A DNA stretch of 64,000 bases from assembly GCA_016708725.1 (NCBI GenBank), contig JADJFE010000008.1, positions 124,001 through 188,000 on the forward strand, given 5' to 3'. Source of the stretch: Candidatus Aalborgicola bjergmarkensis (GTDB lineage Bacteria; Pseudomonadota; Gammaproteobacteria; Burkholderiales; Burkholderiaceae_C). Below are positions 57,872 to 64,000 of the stretch, one piece after another; position 1 is the stretch's first letter; each line of letters starts with the position of its first letter. A program made the position numbers and the translations under genes. Below the pieces are notes generated by a model. That model worked only from the letters and a program-made list of their open reading frames with translations, did no database searches and was not told where the DNA came from.

Positions 57872-58612
57872 TTAGCCATTGAGTTCATCGGCCAGCTCCT
57901 GGGCGGCCTCGAAATCGAGTTCGCCACTGTAGATGGCACGGCCACAGATAACACCTTCTATGCCCTCGTCCTCCACCTCGCACAATGCCTCGATGTCCGC
58001 GATGCTGGACAGACCACCCGAGGCAATGACCGGGATGTGCAGCGCCTGCGCCAGCCGCACCGTGGCGTCAATATTGATGCCACTGAGCATGCCATCGCGG
58101 CCAATGTCGGTATAGATGATGGATTCGACGCCAAAGTCTTCAAACTTCTTGCCCAGGTCCACCACGTCATGGCGCGTCAGCTTGCTCCAGCCGTCGGTAG
58201 CCACCTTGCCGTCGCGGGCATCGAGTCCGACGATGATATGGCCGCCAAAAGCCGTGCAGGCATCCTGCAAAAAACCGGGATTGCGCACGGCGGCGGTGCC
58301 AATGATGACGTAGCGCAGACCGGCATCCAGGTAACGCTCGATGGTGTCCAGATCGCGAATGCCACCGCCAAGCTGCACATCGACTTCACTGCCGACTTGT
58401 TTGAGAATCTTGCGGATGGCGCTTTCGTTGCGCGGGTGTCCGGAAAACGCCCCGTTGAGGTCTACCAGATGCAAGCGTCTTGCGCCCTTGTCCACCCAGT
58501 TTTCGGCCATGGAAACCGGGTTGTCGCTAAAGGTAGTGGACTGGGTCATATCGCCTTGCTTGAGGCGCACGCAATGACCGTCTTTGAGATCAATCGCAGG
58601 AATTAAAAGCAT
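57872..58612 (-). CDS. hisA: phosphoribosylformimino-5-aminoimidazole carboxamide isomerase
   Basis: This 246-aa TIM barrel carries out the Amadori rearrangement of ProFAR. It begins MLLIPAIDLKDGHCVRLKQG with the catalytic Asp; VQLGGGIRDLDTIERYLDAG and YTDIGRDGMLSGINIDATV are the half-barrel motifs shared with HisF. It is between hisH and hisF, as expected. Confidence 0.95.
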   Translation of the reverse strand: MLLIPAIDLKDGHCVRLKQGDMTQSTTFSDNPVSMAENWVDKGARRLHLVDLNGAFSGHPRNESAIRKILKQVGSEVDVQLGGGIRDLDTIERYLDAGLRYVIIGTAAVRNPGFLQDACTAFGGHIIVGLDARDGKVATDGWSKLTRHDVVDLGKKFEDFGVESIIYTDIGRDGMLSGINIDATVRLAQALHIPVIASGGLSSIADIEALCEVEDEGIEGVICGRAIYSGELDFEAAQELADELNG

Positions 58613-58696
58613 GGTGCTTCAAAAGTGGAACAAGTAGGAGGGGCGAAGGGGAGGTAGCGAGACGAATCAGTGCCAGCGGCGACGAACCATACGGCG

Positions 58697-59365
58697 TCAG
58701 GGCTTCCAGTGCAGGAAGTTGCGGTAAAGGGACAAGCCGTGTTCGGCACTTTTTTCTGGGTGAAATTGGGTTGCAAAAATATTATCGCGTGCAATTGCCG
58801 CAGAAAAGCGCTGACCATAATCGGTTTCACCCACGCTGTGGCGTGCATCTGACGGTTTGGCGTAAAAACTGTGCACAAAATAAAAATAACTGCCGTCCGG
58901 CACCGCGCCCCACACCGGATGTGGCCGTGCAGAACTGCTGGCATGTGTGGTTTGCCATACCTGGTTCCAGCCCATCTGCGGCACCTTGTAGCGGCTGCCA
59001 TCGGGCTGCGTCTGGCCATCGAGTGCAAACTTGCGCACTTCGCCGGGGATCAGCCCCAGGCAAGGGGTGTCGAACTCGGCGCTGTGGTCCAGCAGCATCT
59101 GCATGCCCACGCACACGCCCATCAGCGGCTTATGGCGTGCCGCATGCAGCACAGCCTCCAACATGCCGGAATCGTGCAACTCGCGCATGCAATCGCGCAT
59201 GGCCCCCTGACCGGGCAATACCACCCGTTCAGCAGCCATAACCTCAGCCGCAGTACGCGCCCAAACGACTTCAACCCCAGTACCTGCTGCCACATGCATC
59301 ACGGCTTGCGTAACCGAACGCAGGTTACCCATACCGTAATCCACCACAGCCACCACTTTATTCAT
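58697..59365 (-). CDS. hisH: imidazole glycerol phosphate synthase, glutaminase subunit HisH
   Basis: This 222-aa class I amidotransferase supplies ammonia to HisF. It starts with VAVVDYGMGNLRSVTQAV; the catalytic Cys is in MGVCVGMQMLLDHS and the His and Glu in TQFHPEKSAEHGLSL. There is an 84-bp gap before hisA and an 80-bp gap, filled by a short repeat, after hisB. Confidence 0.95.
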   Translation of the reverse strand: MNKVVAVVDYGMGNLRSVTQAVMHVAAGTGVEVVWARTAAEVMAAERVVLPGQGAMRDCMRELHDSGMLEAVLHAARHKPLMGVCVGMQMLLDHSAEFDTPCLGLIPGEVRKFALDGQTQPDGSRYKVPQMGWNQVWQTTHASSSARPHPVWGAVPDGSYFYFVHSFYAKPSDARHSVGETDYGQRFSAAIARDNIFATQFHPEKSAEHGLSLYRNFLHWKP

Positions 59366-59370
59366 ACTAT

Positions 59371-59416
59371 ATTTATGATAGCTTTATCCGCACATTCCAT
59401 GCGGGTTACAGGCAAT
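59371..59416 (+). repeat. short interspersed repeat between hisB and hisH
   Basis: GATAGCTTTATCCGCACATT, then CCATGCGGGTTACAGGCAA, fits the short motif, the same type as in the restriction island. It fills much of the hisB-hisH gap. Confidence 0.65.
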
Positions 59417-59445
59417 TTTGCCACAAAACCATTCACCAGAATTCC

Positions 59446-60078
59446 TTACAGTGTACCCTTGGTGGACGGAATGCTGCCCGCCGCACGCGGATCGCGCTCC
59501 AGTGCCATGCGCAGAGCGCGGGCGAAGGCTTTGAACACCGATTCGGTCTGGTGGTGGGCATTGGTACCCTTGAGGTTGTCAATATGCAAGGTGATGAGCG
59601 CGTGGTTCACAAAGCCCTGAAAAAACTCATGCGCCAGTTGCGTATCAAAATTACCAATCATGCCGCTGGTAAATGCAACGTTCATCGTAAGCCCTGGACG
59701 CCCGGAAAAATCCACCACCACGCGCGACAGCGCTTCGTCCAGCGGCACATAGGCGTGTCCATAGCGACGGATACCCTTCTTGTCGCCCATCGCCTTGTGA
59801 AAGGCTTGACCCAGGGTGATACCCACGTCTTCGACCGTATGGTGGCCATCGACATGCAAGTCGCCATCGGATTCGATATCCAGGTCAATCAGACCATGGC
59901 GTGCGACCTGTTCGAGCATGTGGTCAAAAAAACCAATGCCGGTGGAAATGCGCGCCTGCCCCGTACCATCCAGGTTGACTTTCAGACGCACCCGCGTTTC
60001 GGTGGTGTTGCGGGTAAGCTCAACAATACGGTCTGCATTGGGGGAAGGTGGCAGTTCTATCAGGGAATGGTTGCTCAT
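59446..60078 (-). CDS. hisB: imidazoleglycerol-phosphate dehydratase
   Basis: This 210-aa Mn enzyme dehydrates IGP. Two metal-binding repeats are clear: VDGHHTVEDVGITLG and NAHHQTESVFKAFARALRMA. It is the single-domain form without the histidinol phosphatase fusion seen in enterics. It overlaps the hisC stop by 4 bp. Confidence 0.95.
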   Translation of the reverse strand: MSNHSLIELPPSPNADRIVELTRNTTETRVRLKVNLDGTGQARISTGIGFFDHMLEQVARHGLIDLDIESDGDLHVDGHHTVEDVGITLGQAFHKAMGDKKGIRRYGHAYVPLDEALSRVVVDFSGRPGLTMNVAFTSGMIGNFDTQLAHEFFQGFVNHALITLHIDNLKGTNAHHQTESVFKAFARALRMALERDPRAAGSIPSTKGTL

Positions 60079-61193
60079 AAAGACTCCAGGAAGGCAGCAA
60101 GCAAACGCGTGTTCTCGTCATGGGTACCCACTGTCAGACGGAGACACTGCGCCAGCAAGGGGTGCATTTTAGAAACGTTCTTGACCAAAACCCCTCGGCT
60201 TTTAAGACCATCGAAGGTTTTTTGTGCATCTGGCACGCGCACCAGGATCATGTTGGCGTCGCTTTGCCAGGCATGCACACCGGACATGGCCTGCAATGCT
60301 TCTAAAAGAATAGCTCTTTGCGCACGGATATCAAGGGCTTGCGCTGCAAACACCTCGGCATGTTCCAGCGCAAACAAAGCGCACTCGTAGTTGAGCACGC
60401 TGACGTTGTAGGGCGGGCGCACCTTGTCCAGTTCGGCAATCAAGGCTTTGGCCCCCATCAGATAGCCCAGGCGCACACCGGCCAGGCCAAACTTGCTCAG
60501 GGTGCGCAGTAACAGCACATGGGCATGCTGCTGCGGATTCTGGCGCACGACATCCAGGTACGTACCACGGGCAAAGGGCTGGTAGGCTTCGTCAATCACC
60601 ACCAGGCTACCCGCTTCCCCTGCTGCCTGCACCACCTGCGCCATGGCGTTGGCATCCCACAAATTGGCCGTCGGGTTATTGGGATACGCCAGGTAAATGA
60701 TGGCCGGTTTGCGCTGCGCGATGGTCCGCAGCATTGCCGGCGTATCGAGTTCAAAATCGGTATCCAGGGGCACACCCACAAAATCCAGCCCCTGCAAGGC
60801 TGCGCTTACGGCGTACATCACAAAACCGGGAACCGGCGCCAGAATCGCCGGTTTCTCCCCCCCGTCCGGTACGGGCACATCGCACGCCATGGCCAGCAAG
60901 CCGATCAATTCGTCCGAGCCATTGCCCAGCATGATGTCAAACCCCTCGGGCATGTGCGCATAACAAGCCAACGCGTGGCGCAAGTCGTTGACCCGGCCAT
61001 CCGGGTAGCGATTCAAAGCCAGGGCACCTAAACGCTCACCCAGTTTCTGCTGCAGATCAGGCGGCAGGCGGTGCGGGTTCTCCATGGCATCGAGCTTGAC
61101 CATGCCAACCGCATCCTGAACGGCATAGGCTTGCATGGATTGCACATCCTGGCGGATACGGCGTAAGGAAAGGAGATGCGATGCGGAATTCAT
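60075..61193 (-). CDS. hisC: histidinol-phosphate aminotransferase
   Basis: This 372-aa PLP enzyme converts imidazole acetol phosphate to histidinol phosphate. It shows LDAMENPHRLPPDLQ, the YPNNPTANLWD motif, VVIDEAYQPFARG and the PLP lysine in LLRTLSKFGLAGVRLGYLMG. It is the first his gene of this block, and the genes usually before it (hisG, hisD) are not here. It is divergent from a trpG/pabA-type gene. Confidence 0.94.
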   Translation of the reverse strand: MNSASHLLSLRRIRQDVQSMQAYAVQDAVGMVKLDAMENPHRLPPDLQQKLGERLGALALNRYPDGRVNDLRHALACYAHMPEGFDIMLGNGSDELIGLLAMACDVPVPDGGEKPAILAPVPGFVMYAVSAALQGLDFVGVPLDTDFELDTPAMLRTIAQRKPAIIYLAYPNNPTANLWDANAMAQVVQAAGEAGSLVVIDEAYQPFARGTYLDVVRQNPQQHAHVLLLRTLSKFGLAGVRLGYLMGAKALIAELDKVRPPYNVSVLNYECALFALEHAEVFAAQALDIRAQRAILLEALQAMSGVHAWQSDANMILVRVPDAQKTFDGLKSRGVLVKNVSKMHPLLAQCLRLTVGTHDENTRLLAAFLESL

Positions 61194-61268
61194 ATAAGCA
61201 GGATTATCACTGCGGGCGATAATAATAAGCCCAGGATCGCATGGAAGAATCGAAAGGATAGATGCACG

Positions 61269-61850
61269 ATGCTACTGATGATCGATAACTACGACAGTTT
61301 CACCTACAACATCGTCCAGTATTTTGGCGAACTGGGCGCGCAGGTGGAGGTATTTCGCAACGACGAAATCAGCATAGAAGGCATCAAGGAGCGCAAGCCG
61401 GACCAGCTGGTCGTGTCTCCTGGTCCCTGCTCACCTGCCGAAGCGGGCATTTCGGTGGCAGCCATCCAGTATTTCATGGGCAAGCTGCCGATTCTGGGCG
61501 TGTGCCTGGGGCACCAGAGCATTGGTGCTGCGCTGGGCGGCAAGATTGTGCGCGCCCAGCAGTTGATGCACGGTAAAACCAGTGTCATCAGCACCACAGA
61601 AGATGGCATCTTTGCCGGATTGCCACGCCAGTTCACCGTCAACCGCTACCACTCCCTGGCCATCGAACGCAGCACCTGCCCCAGGGAACTGGCCATTACC
61701 GCCTGGACGGATGACGGCGAAATCATGGCCGTGCGCCACACCGGACTGCCCGATGCCGTGCGCCTGGAAGGCGTGCAATTCCACCCGGAATCCATCCTGA
61801 CCGAACACGGCCACGCCATGCTGAAAAACTTTTTGCAAACGCACGAATAA
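61269..61850 (+). CDS. glutamine amidotransferase, anthranilate/aminodeoxychorismate synthase component II
   Basis: This 193-aa class I amidotransferase gives ammonia to TrpE or PabB. It begins MLLMIDNYDSFTYNIVQYFG; the catalytic Cys lies in ILGVCLGHQSIGAALGG and the His-Glu pair in VQFHPESILTEHGHAMLKNF. No trpE, pabB or trpD gene is adjacent, so TrpG versus PabA cannot be decided here. The ATG at 61269 follows AAAGGA by 11 bp. recA follows after 48 bp that hold the LexA-type box. Confidence 0.92.
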   Translation: MLLMIDNYDSFTYNIVQYFGELGAQVEVFRNDEISIEGIKERKPDQLVVSPGPCSPAEAGISVAAIQYFMGKLPILGVCLGHQSIGAALGGKIVRAQQLMHGKTSVISTTEDGIFAGLPRQFTVNRYHSLAIERSTCPRELAITAWTDDGEIMAVRHTGLPDAVRLEGVQFHPESILTEHGHAMLKNFLQTHE

Positions 61851-61860
61851 TGCTAATATA

Positions 61861-61876
61861 CTGTATAAAAATACAG
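61861..61876. promoter_or_regulatory. LexA (SOS) box upstream of recA
   Basis: CTGTATAAAAATACAG fits the CTG-N10-CAG LexA consensus of beta- and gammaproteobacteria, extended by TA on either side. It lies 22 bp before the recA start and would overlap the promoter, so recA is expected to be induced by DNA damage. Confidence 0.88.
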
Positions 61877-61898
61877 TTACTTAACCGAAGGAAATCTC

Positions 61899-62990
61899 AT
61901 GAACGCACCCAGTAAAGCGCCCAACACCGCTAGCGCCGCCAACAGCGAAAAATCCAAAGCCCTGCAGGTGGCTCTGGCCCAGATTGAAAAGCAGTTTGGC
62001 AAAGGCGCCATCATGCGCTTGGGCGTGGGCGAAGTGATTGAGGACATCCAGGTCGTCTCCACCGGCTCGCTGGGGCTGGATATTGCACTCGGCGTGGGGG
62101 GGCTGCCACGTGGGCGGGTCATCGAAATCTATGGCCCGGAATCCTCAGGCAAGACCACACTCACCCTGCAAGTGATTGCCGAAATGCAAAAAACCGGCGG
62201 CCAGTGCGCATTCATCGACGCCGAACACGCGCTGGACATTCAATACGCGCAAAAACTGGGCGTCAATCTGCAAGATTTGCTCATCAGCCAGCCCGACACC
62301 GGGGAGCAGGCACTGGAAATCGTTGACAGTCTGGTGCGCTCGGGTGCGGTGGACCTGATCGTCGTGGACTCGGTGGCCGCGCTGACGCCCAAGGCCGAAC
62401 TGGAAGGCGAGATGGGCGACTCCCTGCCCGGCTTGCAAGCCCGCTTGATGAGCCAGGCACTGCGCAAGCTGACCGCAGTCATTAAAAAATCGAACTGCAT
62501 GGTGATTTTCATCAACCAGATACGCATGAAGATCGGCGTCATGTTCGGCAGTCCCGAAACCACCACGGGCGGCAATGCCCTCAAGTTCTACGCCTCGGTA
62601 CGCATCGACATTCGCCGCACCGGCACCATCAAGAAGGGCGAAGAATCCATCGGCAGTGAAACCAAGGTCAAGGTGGTCAAGAACAAGGTCGCCCCCCCTT
62701 TCAAGACCGCCGAGTTTGACATTTTGTATGGTGAGGGCATCAGCCGCCTCGGCGAAATCATTGATATGGGCGTCAACGCGGGCATCTTGAACAAATCCGG
62801 TGCCTGGTATGCCTATAACGGCGAAAAAATCGGCCAGGGACGTGACAACGCACGCGAGTTCTTGCGCGAAAACCCGGCACTAGCCTTCGAAATCGAAAAC
62901 AAGGTGCGCCAATCGCTGGGCATTCCCTTGCTGCCCGGTGCGGCGAACGCGGATGCCGCCCCCGCATCTGGAGAGCAAATAAGCCCCTAG
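61899..62990 (+). CDS. recA: recombinase RecA
   Basis: This 363-aa protein forms filaments on single-stranded DNA, drives strand exchange and triggers LexA self-cleavage. Walker A is GPESSGKTTLTLQVIAEMQ near residue 80, Walker B is VDLIVVDSVAALTP, and ALRKLTAVIKKSNCMVIFIN and the L2 loop region GNALKFYASVRIDIRR are standard. GAAGG lies before the start and a LexA-type box upstream. recX follows. Confidence 0.96.
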   Translation: MNAPSKAPNTASAANSEKSKALQVALAQIEKQFGKGAIMRLGVGEVIEDIQVVSTGSLGLDIALGVGGLPRGRVIEIYGPESSGKTTLTLQVIAEMQKTGGQCAFIDAEHALDIQYAQKLGVNLQDLLISQPDTGEQALEIVDSLVRSGAVDLIVVDSVAALTPKAELEGEMGDSLPGLQARLMSQALRKLTAVIKKSNCMVIFINQIRMKIGVMFGSPETTTGGNALKFYASVRIDIRRTGTIKKGEESIGSETKVKVVKNKVAPPFKTAEFDILYGEGISRLGEIIDMGVNAGILNKSGAWYAYNGEKIGQGRDNAREFLRENPALAFEIENKVRQSLGIPLLPGAANADAAPASGEQISP

Positions 62991-63022
62991 CCCTTATGGG
63001 ACGAGCGGGAGCAGCTATTCAA
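62986..63022 (-). repeat. short interspersed repeat between recA and recX
   Basis: On the minus strand GAATAGCTGCTCCCGCTCGT and then CCCATAAGGGCTAGGGGC fits the short motif. Its edge overlaps the recA stop codon. Confidence 0.65.
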
Positions 63023-63046
63023 TTTAAAGTAATAGGCTTTCGCACC

Positions 63047-63511
63047 ATGCCCCCCGCCCCGCCATCACTCAAAGGCCGGGCCTTGCGCCTCCTGAGCATG
63101 CGGGAGTATTCGCGCCTGGAGCTGGAGCGCCGCTTGCAGCCGTTTGAGGAAGAACCCGGTGCGCTGGCCCGGGTACTGGATGAGCTGGAGGCCAAAGGCT
63201 TCATCAGCGCACAGCGCGTGCTAGAGTCCGTGTTGCACCGCAAATCCGCCAAGCTGGGGGTATTGCGACTGCGGCAGGAATTGCAGAGCAAAGGACTCCC
63301 CGCCGAGGCGGTACAGGAAGCCGTAGGACAGTTGCATGCGACCGAAGTCGAGCGCGCTCGCGCAATCTGGCGCAAGAAATTTGGTACAGCACCCACAAAT
63401 CCTGCCGAGCGTGCCAAACAGATGCGCTTTCTGGCGGGGCGCGGCTTTAGCAGCGACACCATCCAGCGCGTTGTCAGTGGTGCGGACGATGGTGATTGTG
63501 CGGATATCTGA
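63047..63511 (+). CDS. recX: RecA regulatory protein RecX
   Basis: This 154-aa protein is made of three-helix repeats and inhibits RecA filaments. Motifs are ALRLLSMREYSRLELERRL, VLDELEAKGFISAQRVLESV and FLAGRGFSSDTIQRVV. The ATG at 63047 gives the usual start; an upstream in-frame ATG at 62996 lies within the repeat. A terminator follows. Confidence 0.93.
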   Translation: MPPAPPSLKGRALRLLSMREYSRLELERRLQPFEEEPGALARVLDELEAKGFISAQRVLESVLHRKSAKLGVLRLRQELQSKGLPAEAVQEAVGQLHATEVERARAIWRKKFGTAPTNPAERAKQMRFLAGRGFSSDTIQRVVSGADDGDCADI

Positions 63512-63517
63512 TTGACA

Positions 63518-63557
63518 CCGTACCGGACAGAACCAGTCTGGTGCGGCTTTTTCTTTT
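63518..63557 (+). terminator. rho-independent terminator after recX
   Basis: An 11-bp stem (CCGTACCGGAC pairing with GTCTGGTGCGG, two G-U pairs) with a 7-base loop is followed by CTTTTTCTTTT. It starts 7 bp after the recX stop and should end the recA-recX transcript. Confidence 0.8.
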
Positions 63558-63578
63558 ACTACTCTTGCATTTTCTATA

Positions 63579-63592
63579 GTTGTATATACAAC
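63579..63592. promoter_or_regulatory. palindromic operator 1 of the toxin-antitoxin pair
   Basis: GTTGTATATACAAC is a perfect 14-bp palindrome, 25 bp (centre to centre) from a second copy. The spacing and location before the toxin gene suggest cooperative binding by the antitoxin. Confidence 0.6.
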
Positions 63593-63604
63593 CACTTATT
63601 ATCT

Positions 63605-63616
63605 TTGTATATACAA
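63605..63616. promoter_or_regulatory. palindromic operator 2 overlapping the toxin start
   Basis: TTGTATATACAA repeats the core of operator 1; its last base is the A of the first toxin ATG. Binding here would block both the promoter and early transcription. Confidence 0.6.
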
Positions 63617-63927
63617 TGATAGAAATGATACCAAACCTGATCATCCCCACTGAAATCCAGCAGAAGTTAAAGGAAAAACACAATGTCAATCCGACTGAAG
63701 TTCACGAAGCCTTCATGAACAAAGAAGGCCCGTATCTTGAGGACACAAGAGAAAATCACTTGACCGACCCGCCAACGGAGTGGTTTGTTGCTCAGACCGA
63801 TAGAGGAAGGCTCTTGAAAGTGATTTTTGTGTTCAAGGACGGAAACATATTCCTGAAATCAGCATACGACGCAAACGAACCAACTTTGCACACATACGAA
63901 ATACGAAGTAAACAAAATAGGAAATGA
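63616..63927 (+). CDS. BrnT-like type II toxin
   Basis: This 103-aa protein (100 aa from the ATG at 63625) resembles small RelE-fold toxins of the BrnT/DUF4258 kind, often labelled ADP-ribosyl-dinitrogen-reductase hydrolase. Visible features are VNPTEVHEAFMNKEGPYLED, DPPTEWFVAQTDRGRLLKVI and LKSAYDANEPTLHTYE. Toxin before antitoxin, with paired palindromes in the promoter, fits such systems. It is AT-rich compared with recA, as expected for a mobile module. Confidence 0.72.
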   Translation: MIEMIPNLIIPTEIQQKLKEKHNVNPTEVHEAFMNKEGPYLEDTRENHLTDPPTEWFVAQTDRGRLLKVIFVFKDGNIFLKSAYDANEPTLHTYEIRSKQNRK

Positions 63928-63929
63928 CA

Positions 63930-64000
63930 ATGAATACGCAAGCAACAATCAAAGGAACAACAGAAGCATGGGAATCAGGAGAGCTAGGGGAAAGCCTGGA
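63930..64000 (+). CDS. antitoxin partner, N-terminal fragment
   Basis: A gene starting MNTQATIKGTTEAWESGELG, 2 bp after the toxin stop, runs off the right edge. This start, with the EAWESGELGESL pattern, is typical of the small ribbon-helix-helix antitoxins that accompany this toxin type. Only 23 codons are visible. Confidence 0.65.
   Translation, partial: MNTQATIKGTTEAWESGELGESL

Overview
The window reads as chromosomal DNA of a betaproteobacterium of the order Burkholderiales, most likely family Comamonadaceae. This rests on gene content and order (leucine-degradation cluster; mnmG-rsmG-parA-parB; hisBHAFIE-HIT-tatABC; ftsK-lolA; a Glt-type ABC operon next to uvrC) and on a short interspersed repeat (ATAGCTG..CCGC..TCCCA..GGGG..AGGC) that I associate with that family. 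No species is claimed. No rRNA, tRNA or CRISPR array was found by eye.

Layout. 1-7930: a leucine/isovalerate degradation cluster on the minus strand (liuA, liuB, liuD, liuE, then the 5' end of an acetoacetyl-CoA synthetase gene) with a divergent AraC-type regulator. A higBA toxin-antitoxin pair sits between liuB and liuD, where liuC would be expected. 7930-18658: a defence and mobile-gene island. It holds two AbrB-PIN toxin-antitoxin cassettes, a duplicated and internally deleted hsdM, an internally deleted hsdR, an orphan MNT nucleotidyltransferase between 30-bp direct repeats, an intact hsdS, an ApeA-like HEPN protein, an AlbA_2/ATPase protein, a long inverted repeat, a chimeric remnant, and an AAA ATPase coupled to a 147-aa unknown protein. 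18689-24596: chemoreceptor plus secreted Cache protein, then an SHP-DHC-cytochrome b561 operon with its own two-component system. 24655-26535: a type II restriction-modification pair. 26555-42361: core genes (lolA, ftsK, Crp-like regulator, trxB, mnmA, HD-GYP-like protein, methyltransferase, parB, parA, four parS-type sites, rsmG, mnmG, SemiSWEET, PBP4), ending in an AAA ATPase coupled to a truncated RNA ligase. 42634-52320: EamA transporter, tsaB, rimI, uracil-DNA glycosylase, pgsA, an acidic amino-acid ABC transporter, uvrC and a solute-binding protein. 52399-53750: a condensed methylase pseudogene and an orphan nuclease-like gene. 53847-61193: tatCBA, HIT protein and his genes on the minus strand. 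61269-64000: a trpG/pabA-type amidotransferase, recA with a LexA-type box, recX, and a toxin-antitoxin pair cut by the window edge.

Main themes. First, several restriction-modification genes keep their ends but have lost internal catalytic blocks, often in frame (hsdM twice, hsdR, and a large MmeI-like methylase in four pieces). Second, accessory genes have entered operons while preserving stop-start overlaps, with direct repeats of host sequence at the joints. Third, a repeat of about 160 bp ties the restriction island to a second accessory spot 32 kb away. The best candidates for undescribed systems are the AAA ATPase plus 147-aa protein pair (17034-18658) and the AAA ATPase plus truncated ligase pair (40599-42361).

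All calls come from reading the sequence and translations by eye; no database search was run.
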